Shown piece by piece: positions 32,861-43,900 of a stretch of 64,000 bases of DNA. The stretch is taken from the NCBI GenBank assembly GCA_039519185.1, contig CM076846.1, positions 155,606,406-155,670,405 on the forward strand. The letters are read 5' to 3'. Both the position numbers and the translations under genes were made by a program. Position 1 is the stretch's first letter. Each line of letters starts with the position of its first letter. A model generated the notes under the pieces. It searched no databases. It saw only the letters and a list, made by a program, of their open reading frames with translations, and was not told the origin of the DNA. The stretch is from Astragalus membranaceus. Taxonomy: Eukaryota; Streptophyta; Magnoliopsida; Fabales; Fabaceae.

Positions 32861-35192
32861 TGTTGACACCCGTTTTATCCGAGTGCTACTGTTGTGTGAA
32901 AACTTAGTGCAAGTATACACTGTCTTAACAAGTAATAAAGGGTAAATGAGATCGTTCCCACGAGGAATTTAGTTAAATACAAGAGTTTAACTTTGCTAAC
33001 AAATTAGTGAAGAAAGTAAATGACACACAAATTTTGGGTAACATAAACAGTAAAAGTAAATGGAAATGGTAATTAAGATTCAGTGATGAGAACAAGCTGA
33101 GATGCATTCACTTCAGTAACTTCATTAATATGCTATTAAGGGTATATTCAATGCTGCAGCATTAGGTGCTGCAGCAATAAGACATTATTCTCTCGAATAC
33201 TTTACACTAGGTTTTCCTTGCAAGAGTTTATCTCTAAACCCTAAAGAAGTACCTCCTAGGCTGCTTGAACACCGGCAGTAATCACCTTATGGGTTTTACC
33301 TTCCTATCTCTAGGGTTAAGCAAGGAGCATCAAGATCTCTCATTAATACCCACTACCCATATTACCTTGTGAGATTAATTTACAAACCATCTCTGAATTT
33401 ATAAATGCTATTTAGAATAGACGGCCAATCCTACTCTAAAATGGAAATATTTTCACACACAAGGTAAAATGCACAACATTAAATATACTTCATAAATAGC
33501 GTAAAAAATCTAGCTACTTCAGATCCAGCATCTCAACTATGAGAAGTTAGCTCATATTGAGCTTATAAAACATGGAAAACAACTTAAACAAAAGAGTAGA
33601 AGTCATATTACAAATTCCAAAGGAAGAAATGATACTATTGAGATGAAACAGTGAAGGAGCTCCAGTAGTAGCACTGGAGATCTGATCCAGCTCTTCTAGT
33701 ACAATCCTCCAAGAGAAATGTAACTCCAAGTGATGCTGTCGGAATGGTCTCAGCAATGAAGCTTGTGGGTAACAATGGTGAGCTAAGCACGCTATGAGGA
33801 GCTATCTCTATACTTCCCCGTAACGGCAGAGCATGCAATTGAAGAAGGAGGAATGTCCTTATATAGTGTCCCCTTGCACGCAACCCTAGAATGAGGGCCC
33901 TTTAAGGAAATGCGTCCTAGGATCGAGGGCAATCATGGGAGTTCCTCAATAGGAAATATCTTTCCGTGCCATACAGCTCTGACACCTGTCCTTGCCTTAA
34001 CTTCCGTGTTTTCCGCATTCTCCTTGAGCTTTCTCTCTCATCTTTCGCAAATCCCCTGTTGCGCTCGCACCTGTTGCTGCAGCACTGACACTAAATACAA
34101 TTAAATGCACTAAGGGCATCAAAATGCCCAAATTAATCCAAATCATTCCTGCACTAATATTTCTAACCAAAACAGTTATATACACACTAATTAACACAAC
34201 AAGCTTATTAACTTACTAGAATTCAAGCTAAAAAGGCAAGTAATAACCATCATAAATGGTGGTTATCAGCTACTCGGCAGGCGTAGAATCGGCTATCCGA
34301 GGGCCGAAGGCTGATTCCCGTCGGCAAAAATAGAAATTTTAGCTGCTTGGGGTCTAAATTGACTATACATGACCACATGGCTAAGATAAACAGCTGAGGT
34401 GCCTACTCGGCTGACGCCTGATTGGCCGAGGTAAGACTCGACCGAGACAAATCGGCTTGACGTGGCTACTAAGTTTATATAGACTTGGAGGCTAATACTT
34501 TGTCTTAATGTGTCCATATAATTATTTATTAAATAATTATATGATTTACTAAAGTAAATATAATGGAGAAAGGCCAAGCCAAGCTACAATAATCACCTTC
34601 TTAAATTTATGGGAAGTGGGAATGAGGAGTTGGCCGAGGTAAAGGAGCTTGCTTTGGGAGCAAGCATTCAATGCACGTGGACAGTTAGACGTTGGAGCGG
34701 TTAAGACAACGTGGAGAAGCGCCGTAGAAGTGGAAGCGAAGATATTTTGACCCCACTACCCGTTCTAGTGGAAGAGTGGAAGAGTGCTTCATAGTTTTTA
34801 GGGCCTGGATGTAATGTAGTGCGTTGATCTTGATTAATCCAACGGTAGGCAAGTGTTGGCTCGAGTAGTGGCCGACGAGGGCCTATGTATATAAATAGGA
34901 GAGTAATTGTACAGAATAGACACACACCAATCAATCAAAAACTCTACGTTCATTTTATCTATCTGCTTCTATCGCACTTTATCTTTATTTTTATGCATTA
35001 GCCAGTAGTATAATCCAACCCCCACGTCCTATTCACTCAACCTGGACCTTTCTAGAGGAGTCAGGATACCCACAGTCAAGGAGAAGAGTTCCCTCATTGG
35101 CGCAATCGCTTGAAGAATAGAGGAATCAAAAACCTTCCCAAACCTCTGGCCGAATCCACGGCTGGAACCTAAGAGTTTGACGAAGAACAACA
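32861..35192 (+). repeat. 5' LTR of element B (split by a solo LTR)
   Basis: Starts TGTTGACACCCGTTTT and ends GAAGAACAACA, followed by the primer site AATTGGCACGCCCTGTGGGA at 35193. The Athila-type solo LTR at 32890-34268 interrupts it near its left end. A TATA box (TATATAAATA) lies near 34896. The word GGCCGA recurs. Confidence 0.9.
32890..34268 (-). mobile_element. Athila-type solo LTR in the 5' LTR of element B
   Basis: 1379 bp, minus orientation, with ends TGATAACCACC and TTCACACAACA. It is flanked by the perfect duplication GCTAC (32885-32889 and 34269-34273); the intact 3' LTR of element B shows the empty site at about 62440. In place of CGCTACAGCG it carries TGCTGCAGCA at 33152, 33167 and 34075, in the same parts of the LTR. 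Confidence 0.9.
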
Positions 35193-35271
35193 AATTGGCA
35201 CGCCCTGTGGGACAGGAACGGGTGAACAGACCATTGCGTTTGATTCACCTGGACTGGATTATCATTGACGT

Positions 35272-36346
35272 ATGCACTTACGCTCTGGTAAGAACTTAAG
35301 CATGGAGTCACCTTCTTCATCAAAGAAGGCAATTACTGCAAAAGGCAAAATCATGGAGCCAGTAGGTGTTTCGGGGAATAATGCTACAACGGTTACTGCT
35401 GAATCGAATGAACCACCTCACCAATAGGAGGAGCCCGTCATCATGACCTCATCATTCATTCGGCAACAGATAGACATGGGGATACATGACATAATGTACC
35501 AAGTGTCCCAACAATTGGCTGACTTAGTTAAACCTAGGATGCACAACGAGGTGCAACAGGTCAAGGAATTGGAACAAATGCATGCAACGCAAGGTAGCAG
35601 CGCTACTAACCCCATTTTTCTAGGCCAATCACAGGAAGGACATCCTAACTCTCTAGGAGGCAAGCATCAGTCCCTTTCATACACCAACCCTATTGGACCT
35701 CAGCAGACATCCTCTTATACTTCTATGGGAGACATGCATCAGTGTTCACCGAATGGGAGTTTGACTGGGCCTCAACATGTGTTCTCTTATCAGGTATGCC
35801 CTACTCCCGTGATTCCTCAGCCTGGTACTTTTGCCACTGCCAACACGGGGGGGGGGGGGGGGCAGTTTTTGGCGATTGTCACTAATACGACATCTCTTCA
35901 GCAGAGATAAGTGCAATTGGCCAGAAGGCCACCCGAGGCAGTAGGCTCGGTGGGTTTGTCGTAAGGACCATCCTATTGATGTTCTGTCGCGGCTAACTAC
36001 TCGGCCTACGCAAGGGGGCAAGCCTTCGCCCCGGAATCAGGAAATGGCAGGATCAGTGGGTATTACCTGAGTCAGCAGCCATGGGCCCAGTGCCCACTTG
36101 GCTCGACAAGCCTACCTCCTAGTCAGCCGTACTCCAGAGCACTCAGTACCTACCCGGTGGGTTCCTATATACAGACATAGATGGGTGTTTCCCCGGCCGA
36201 GCAACCATGGAATCAACTTCCACGTCACCGAGGCATGCAAGCATCTGTACCAGGAACTGGCCTTGTTAACCTGGCCCAAGTAGTGCCTGGCCAGCCATGG
36301 ACAGACGCTCCACCTCAGGTACCACCACAGCCAGGGGCGCAGGGTC
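35272..36346 (+). pseudogene. gag N-terminal fragment, element B
   Basis: Starts MHLRSGKNLSM and aligns well with the N-terminal gag of element 2. A stop at 35425 breaks it. The longest open part is 35443-35910 (MTSSFIRQQIDMGIHDIMYQ). A run of 16 G at 35847-35862 sits where element 2 has only five. The fragment stops abruptly at the chromovirus-type LTR; the gag core, protease and pol are absent. Confidence 0.82.
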
Positions 36347-38804
36347 TGTAACTCCCCTTTTTTAATAACTTTACTTTTAATAAAATCAGAGTCTCTTTTT
36401 TTTTTTTTGAAAACAATTAAAGTGAGTGATACACTTACTCCATAAAAATCAAGATACATAACACCATAAGAAAAAGGTTTAGTTCGCATCAACTAAATCC
36501 AATCACCATCAGCAGCGGAATAATAATCAGTTCAAAATTAAAGCCAATACATCACCAATGAAAACTAACAGTTTTAGGAAAATAAAGCATAAACATAAGG
36601 ACACCCCCCCTGGTGCTACGTATCAGAGCGTGACACTTCCTACCAGACGAAGGCATAAGAAATCCTTCACTCGCTATTACCTGCACGTTGCCGACATAAG
36701 AAGCAACATAAAAGCAGTAGGGTGAGTCTCTTTTCATAATTAATAACATATGAGAATTAAGCACTGCATAGGAAAAGGAAACCAGGCACACCAATTCATA
36801 ACAATAGGAAACAATCGCATCAACATACTAAATTCCAAACAGCACTATATAATATATGATTATGTATGTAATGCAACCCAAACTCCACGGGTACATGCAT
36901 GTCGGATCCGTCACCAAATACAATAGGCCGTAGCCTCTGCTCACCAAATCAAACTAGGCTGAAGCCTCTGCTCACCAATTAAAATTAGGCTGTAGCCTCT
37001 ACTCACCAATAATGCATATGTCCATGAGATGCTATGGGAATGCATTACAACACACCAAGTCCAATCAATTTATCATTTAAAATTCATGATCTCACCATTG
37101 TATATTAACCAGCTCACCAAATTAAAATTAGGCCGTAGCCTCTGCTCACCAATCTCACCCTATCACACTCACCAATTCAGCTCACCACTCACACCAACAC
37201 CAATTCAAATAGACCAGCTTAGGACATTGACACAACATAGGGAAAGTGGGGAAAAATAGCCCTTAGACACTTAAACACCATCAGCCAGAAACAACAGTAA
37301 AAATAATTTATTTTTGCATAAAATTGAGACTATTGGATAGGCACTGAAATTAGCTTCAAAACGCATTTTGAACCGTTGAATTTGGATAACCGAGTCAAAA
37401 GTTATATTAAAAACAGTTTAGGAAAAATGTTAGACATTCTGGAAACAGGCGCATGGGCGCTGGGCGCCCAGGGGCAACACAGCGCTTGGCGCATGGGCAC
37501 TTGGCGCCCAGGAGCAACACGCGCAACAGCGCACAGGCGCTAGGCGCCCAGGGGGAACAAGCGCGCAACAGCGCACAGGCGCTAGGCGCCCAGGGGGAAC
37601 AAGCGCGCAACAGCGCACAGGCGCTAGGCGCCCAGGGGAACAACACGCACACAGGCGCATTGCGCCCAGCACAGCAACACGGCGCCCATGTACTAGGCAC
37701 CTAGTGAAAATACGCAACTCAACTCCTTTGTTGACCAAAATCAGTTTTCATGAGCCATTTTACCCAAGTATAAAAACCTGAAAACAGTTTTCGCAAAACT
37801 ATCACCAGAACTTTGGGGCCCTTGGCGCCCATGACTCAAGCAACAAGTGCCAAAACTGGCAGAACAGGAACACAGGAGGCAACACAGGCAACAGGGACAG
37901 CAACACAGAATGGCAACACAGGCAACAGGCACAGCACACTGCTGGGCAACACAGGCAACAGGATTTTTGGAAAACTGGCACAGCACACTGCTGGGCACTT
38001 GGCGCCCATGACCATGGCGCAAAACAGAATTTTCAGCAACAATCCATATGGCGCCTAAGGCGCCTAGGGGCATCCAAACAGAAATTTTCCCACTTTCAAT
38101 TACCAATTAAACTTCACCAAAACGCCCAATTACATATATGATACTAAGGTTCACCATGATTCTCAATTTTCAACAAACAAGTGTCAACAAGTCATATATT
38201 CAAACATATGACATACAATTCACATTTTGCAATAATCAAACATCAATTCATGCGATTTTCAACATAGGCAATCCATGATCATATATTACAACACTACGAT
38301 TAATTCAATCAACACGCAATTCATTCATATGGTTTATCCTAGAACCTAACCCTAGGCACTACAATTCGCATAAGCCATTAAAGATAAAAAGAGGACCCCC
38401 TAACCTTATGGAAATCGAATTTGCTAGCCAAGCTCCAAGTGAAGAATGCGCACCACAAATGAGCCTCCTCCTCTTCTCTTTGAGCTTCGCCCCTTTCTTC
38501 TCCTTCTCTTCGCAACTCTCCTCTTCTCTCCTTCTTACGTTACTTTTTCTTTCTTTTCTCACTTGGGTGAATTTTGCCACTAACTCCCTAGACCCCAAAT
38601 AATTCGACTCCTATGCCAAAGAAGTGGGCCACGGGCTTAATTGTGGATCACGGGCCCTTGCTCGCACCACTCAAATAGTAACAGCACCTCCTAATAAAAT
38701 AAAATAAAATACTTAAACTCGAATTATTTAATTAAATTAAATAAATATTGTAAGCCTTAAATAACTTAATTAAATAAATAATTAAATTATTTTGGGGCGT
38801 TGCG
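36347..38804 (-). mobile_element. Chromovirus-type solo LTR (minus)
   Basis: The left edge is TGTAACTCCCC and the right edge about ggggcgttgcg, decayed relatives of the TGTAACRCCC...GGGTGTTACA ends of chromovirus LTRs. On the minus strand it matches the solo LTR at 50758: both carry gctctgatacgtagcacc, a GGCGC-rich block and an array with ggct-containing units. No target duplication is found (left gggtc, right ccttt), so its right side was probably lost together with the pol of element B. Frames through the GGCGC block are artefacts. Confidence 0.7.
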
Positions 38805-39256
38805 CCTTTTTATGTAACAGCCCAGGTCCACCGCAGCGGCCACCCCGGTCCCACTGTTACCTCACGGTCTTTTCTACCCCCCTTGTAGAATTTTTGCCTT
38901 CCGTGGGAATCGAACCTTGCACCTGAGGCATAAGTGCAAGTTAAACCCCCTTCCCACTACCATAGTGATTACCATAGTGATTAGGCAGCCAACTGATATG
39001 GCAGCTGAGACCTCGTCAACTAACAAGGGTGGCTACACTTTTTGACTATGGCTTTGGCGCACGACTTACCATTTCCTTCAACAAAGGGTAAGTGGAAGTA
39101 GCCAATTCAATGGAAACAGAATACCAATCCAACAAGACAAAGTGTGACGACACTTAGCAGTGCCACATAGGCAACGTAAGACTACTATCTGCAAACGCGG
39201 TGTCTTACTTACGATCGGTGTTTCCTTAATCGGCTGGAACACACAATACTGGGGGG
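38805..39256. other. Non-coding tail of element B, partly unassigned
   Basis: Begins with tgtaacagcccaggtccacc and includes gggaatcgaaccttgcacct near 38907, which resembles a polymerase III box B and may be a SINE or LTR scrap. From about 39119 a diverged copy of the 68-bp repeat appears (acttagcagtgccac). No coding content is recognised. Confidence 0.4.
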
Positions 39257-39395
39257 CACCTAGCAGTGTCACTTTGACATTATGAGTCTACTGTCTGCAA
39301 TCCCAATTGTACACAACTTGGGCGCACCTAGCAGTGTCACTTTGACATTATGAATCTAATGTCTGCAATCCCAGTCAGACATAATTGGGGAGCAC
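39257..39395 (+). repeat. 68-bp tandem repeat of element B, left part
   Basis: Copies begin at 39257 and 39325, and a third is cut at 39393 by the Athila insertion, continuing at 62156. The unit starts cacctagcagtgtcactttg. A regular copy follows at 62224 and a diverged one lies near 39144. Confidence 0.88.
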
Positions 39396-40870
39396 TGATA
39401 ACCCTATTTTATATAGGTTATCTATGCTCCTAATACTTAAATTAAGCTTACTTCTCAAGTAATTCTAGTACTTAAATATGTGAATATATGAATATTAGAA
39501 TAAATACAGGTTATAAGTTAATTCCCTGAACCTTGGGCATAGTCAATGTCTTTGTGAATATGTTTGATGTTTTGCTTTAGCGCTGCAGCGGTATGCTACC
39601 TAGGAGACGCTACAGCGTTATATGACGGCTGACCATTGAGATATTTGTGTGGCCACTTGAGGACATGATGAGTCACCACCCTTATCTCTTCCTCTCAGCT
39701 GGATATTTTGACTTTCAAGTGGATGCTAAATTATACTTGGCGCCTCCTAAATGGAACCCATGTGATAGTTGTTGTATTCCATCATTAGCACTTTTTGTAA
39801 AGTACTTTAAGGATAATATCTAAGTCTAATAATCATCATGTAATATTATTATTCTATTAAGACTTAGTTATTAATTAGTTTAATTAAGATTGCTTCTCTA
39901 GGAGGTAACATACGTAGACAAGTAGATATAATATAAAAAAAGGAGAACTACAGAATATACGTAGTAGCTATTCTCCATTGATACCTACCTTTAAGCTTTT
40001 ATTTTTCTTAACATAGTTTTTCTAGTCTTCAACCAAGGTTTTGCTCACGCCTCAACTTCATCTCTTGTATGCGACGTGGGATCATTGGAGTGTATCTTTT
40101 GCAACCACTCTTCTCTTGTCTTCATACGGTAATACATACTCTCTAGTTGTATTATGTTGATGGAACTTGTGATGAGCTAACTTTGTTGTAGTTAGATTGT
40201 TCTTAGTATGTAATGAACCTTGAGTAACTTTTGTATAATATTATGATGTTTGTGTTTTATTCCTTGTGTCATAATACTTTCAATCTTGGTTTGGGAATGA
40301 TCAACTAAAACAAGGTAACTTTGTGGGTACAGACATGGTTCACAAAGAGAACTCAAGGAATAATATGAATGAAAACCCTTTAAAGACATTTAAAGGAAGC
40401 ACTACTTAACTCTAGACATAGGGGAGTAATAGTTCATAAGGCAAATGTTGTAAGAGTTTAATATACAGGGGTAAAACTTATTTAGAGCCTAGACATAGGA
40501 GTCTTGTAACATAGCCCTGACGAAAGTGACTGAAAGGCACGCCACCAAGGCGCTACAGCGTCTACTGATTCTGAAGCGCTACAGCGCTTAACGCTACAGC
40601 GTTTAATATTATCTGAACATTACTCTTGGGAATTTACACAACTACTGAGCTATCCAACTCACCTTTAATCACTTCAAACTAAATACTGTTTTATCACAAC
40701 TTATGATGTTTACAACTCTTTACCTTTACTTGTTACTTAATTCTTTTCACTAAGATTCTAATCACTTAAACTTCTTAGATTAATTCCAATCCCTGTGGGA
40801 ACGAACTTTACTTATCAATATATTACTTGTTGCGATTGTGTATACTTGCACATCACCTTTTCGCACAACA
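39396..40870 (+). repeat. 5' LTR of the Athila element
   Basis: 1475 bp from TGATAACCCTATTTTATATA to TTTCGCACAACA. A TATA-like TATAAAA lies at 39932, just downstream of the point where the partner LTR holds a chromovirus insertion. Word sites: CGCTGCAGCG at 39581, CGCTACAGCG at 39608, 40551, 40577 and 40592. Confidence 0.95.
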
Positions 40871-40876
40871 AGTTTT

Positions 40877-40894
40877 TGGCGCCGTTGCCGGGGA
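40877..40894 (+). other. Athila primer binding site
   Basis: TGGCGCCGTTGCCGGGGA lies six bases after the LTR. This is the classical Athila site, generally matched to tRNA-Asp. Confidence 0.85.
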
Positions 40895-40993
40895 TTGCGT
40901 TTAATTTTCATTGTTTAAGTTTTTAGTAAACTTAGTGCCTATTTTATACTGGTGTGTTGTTTCTTGTTGCTGCAGCAGTAAGCGATACAGCGT

Positions 40994-43900
40994 ATGCCCA
41001 GGTCTCAACCACCAGAATTTGAACCATACTCAGAACCAGAGAGAAGGTTCAGGAAACTAAGACATCTTCACAGGCTCAGACCTACCATGTCAGAACACAG
41101 TCATAGGACCAATTCTGGTAGAGCTAACACTCTACATGGCAGAACTAGCTCTGGTAGAGGAGGAACTGAACCAGGTGGAAGGGGTAGAGGTAGACATCAG
41201 CAGCCACCCACTCCAACCTTACATGATCAAGAGGACTGGTACAGACATCAATTCATAAATGAAGGACCTGCTCAAATGGTAAATGACAGAGATAGACCAA
41301 TGAGGGACTATGCTGTGTTTGATCCACAAACCATGGAGACAAGCATAGCAAGACCTACTCTCAACACAGCTCAGTTTGAATTCAAACCTATGATGTTCCA
41401 AATGTTGCAAACAGTGGGACAGTTTGGTGGTGCTCCTCAAGAGGACCCATATTTACACTTAAAGCAATTTTTGGAAGTCTGCAGTAACTTCATCATTCCA
41501 GGGGTAAGTGATGATGCATTCAGATTAAAACTTTTTCCTTATTCCTTGAAGGATAGAGCAAAGGCCTGGTTAACTTCTCTAGAGCCTAACTCTATCCATA
41601 CTTGGAATGAAATGGTTGAGAAATTCTTAGCAAAATATTTTCCTCCAAGTAAGAATGCAAGAATGAGGAATGAGGTTACTGCATTCAGACAAAGAGATGC
41701 TGAAACACTGTTTGAGGCATGGGAGAGATGGAAGGAGCTGTTGAGAAAGTGCCCTCATCATGGTATACCTGTGATTATCCAAATGGAAACCTTCTACAAT
41801 GGACTAGATCCAACAACCAGACAAATGTTAGATGCCTCTTCAGGGGGTGTGTTGTTGAAAACCTCCTATAATGAGGCATGTGATCTGATTGATGACATTG
41901 CCACAAATAGCTATCAATGGCCTACAGAAAGGTTAGCTCAGCAGAAGAAGGTAGCTGGTGTGCATGAAATAAGTGAAGTTTCTGCTTTATCTGCACAGGT
42001 TGCCTCTCTTACTAACATGATAAAATCTATGAGCACATCAAACGCTGTAGCGGTTACCGTTGCAGCGGTACATGAACCTACAGTAGCTGTTATTGAGCAA
42101 GCCTCTTCAGGGTCAGTGAGCTGTGTATACTGTGGAGGAGAGCATTTATATGAGGAATGTCCTGGTAATCCTGTCTCTGTGAACTTTGTGGGTTTCAATA
42201 AAAACAATAATCCCTATTCAAATACATATAATCCTGGTTGGAAGAACCACCCCAATTTCAGATGGGGAGCTAACAATGCAACAGCACCTAATTATAGTGC
42301 TCCAGCAAATCCACCAGGATTCCCTGCTCAGAACTACCAAAGACAGAATGCCCCTGTCATAGATAATTCATTGGAAGGATTGATGAAAGGTTTTATGAGT
42401 GATTGCAAGACAGCCCTGAAAACTCATGAAGCTTCCATTAAAAATCTAGAAGTACAGATGGGGCAATTGGCTAATGTCCTTTCCCAAAGAATTAGTGGAT
42501 CATTACCATCCACTACAGAAGCTTCAACTTCAAGTACTACAGGGAAGGAGCATGTAAAAGCTATAACTTTAAGGAGTGGGAGAGATTTGATAGGATCATC
42601 AACTGTTTCAGATGATGAAAAAAACAAAAATTCTGAAAAACAAAAAGAACCCACAACAAGCGCTACAGCGCCTGAACCTACCGCTGCAGCGCCTGTTGTT
42701 GAGAAAACACCACCATTACCAAAAATCATTCCAACATACCCAGATCCTCCATATCCTCAAAGACTTCGAAAGGCTCATGAAGACAAGCAATTTAACAAAT
42801 TCCTAGAAGTCCTTAAACAGTTGCACATTAATGTTCCTTTGGTGGAAGCTCTCCAACAAATGCCTAACTATGCAAAGTTTATGAAGGATGTGCTTACTAA
42901 GAGGAGGAGACTAGGGGAGTTTGAAACAGTGGCAATGACTGGGGAATGCAGCATGTTGATGCAGAACAAGCTCCCACCCAAATCAAAAGATCCTGGCAGC
43001 TTTACTATACCATGCTCAATTGGAAATTTTTACACTGGTCGTGCTCTATGTGATTTGGGAGCCAGCATAAATCTTATGCCTAAGTCCATATACACACAGC
43101 TAGGAGTGGGAACTGCCAGACCTACCTCACTTACACTGTAGCTAGCTGATAGAACTCTGGCATATCCAGAAGGAATCTTGGAAGATGTTCTAATAAAGGT
43201 AGACAAATTTGTATTTCCTGTTGATTTTGTAATCTTGGACTTTGATGCAGATAAAGAAGTACCCATCATACTGGGAAGACCATTCTTGGCCACTGGAAGA
43301 ACTTTGATAGATGTGCAGAGAGGAGAATTGATCATGAGGGTCAATGACCAAGAAGTCAAGTTCAACATCCTGAATGCTATGAAATTTCCAGGTCCCAATA
43401 TTGAAGAGTGCTCCTTTGTGTCTGTTATTGACAAAGTAGTTCAGGATCACTTCCAGAAAAGCACAGATCATCTGAGGCAATTACTGGACAGCAGTAAAGA
43501 TACAGGGTCTGATACAGAAGCTGCAGAAGAAGAGGAGCAGACAGTCAAAGAAATTTGGGCTAAGAAATATGAATCTTTGGAGCAGGAGAATTCAGATATG
43601 AGAAAGGATCTCCCCTCCACTGAACAACCACCAACTCTGGACCTTAAAGAGTTGCCTTCACACCTCAAATATGCTTATCTAGGTAACAATAGTACTTTGC
43701 CTGTTATAATTGCTGCTGACCTTTCTGAAAAGCAGAAACTGGATCTAATTCAGACGCTACAGCGGCATAAAAAGGCAATTGGTTGGCAAATGTCAGATAT
43801 AAAGGGTATCAGCCCAACCATTTGTATGCACAGAATAGTGTTAGAAGAAGGCTCTAAAAATTGCATTGAAGGGCAGAGGAGGTTGAATCCAATTATGAAA

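Noticed and set aside
37407..37738. Cys/Ala/Pro-rich ORFs of about 100 residues
   Set aside because: Translation of the GGCGC repeat block in the chromovirus LTR, open in several frames on both strands.
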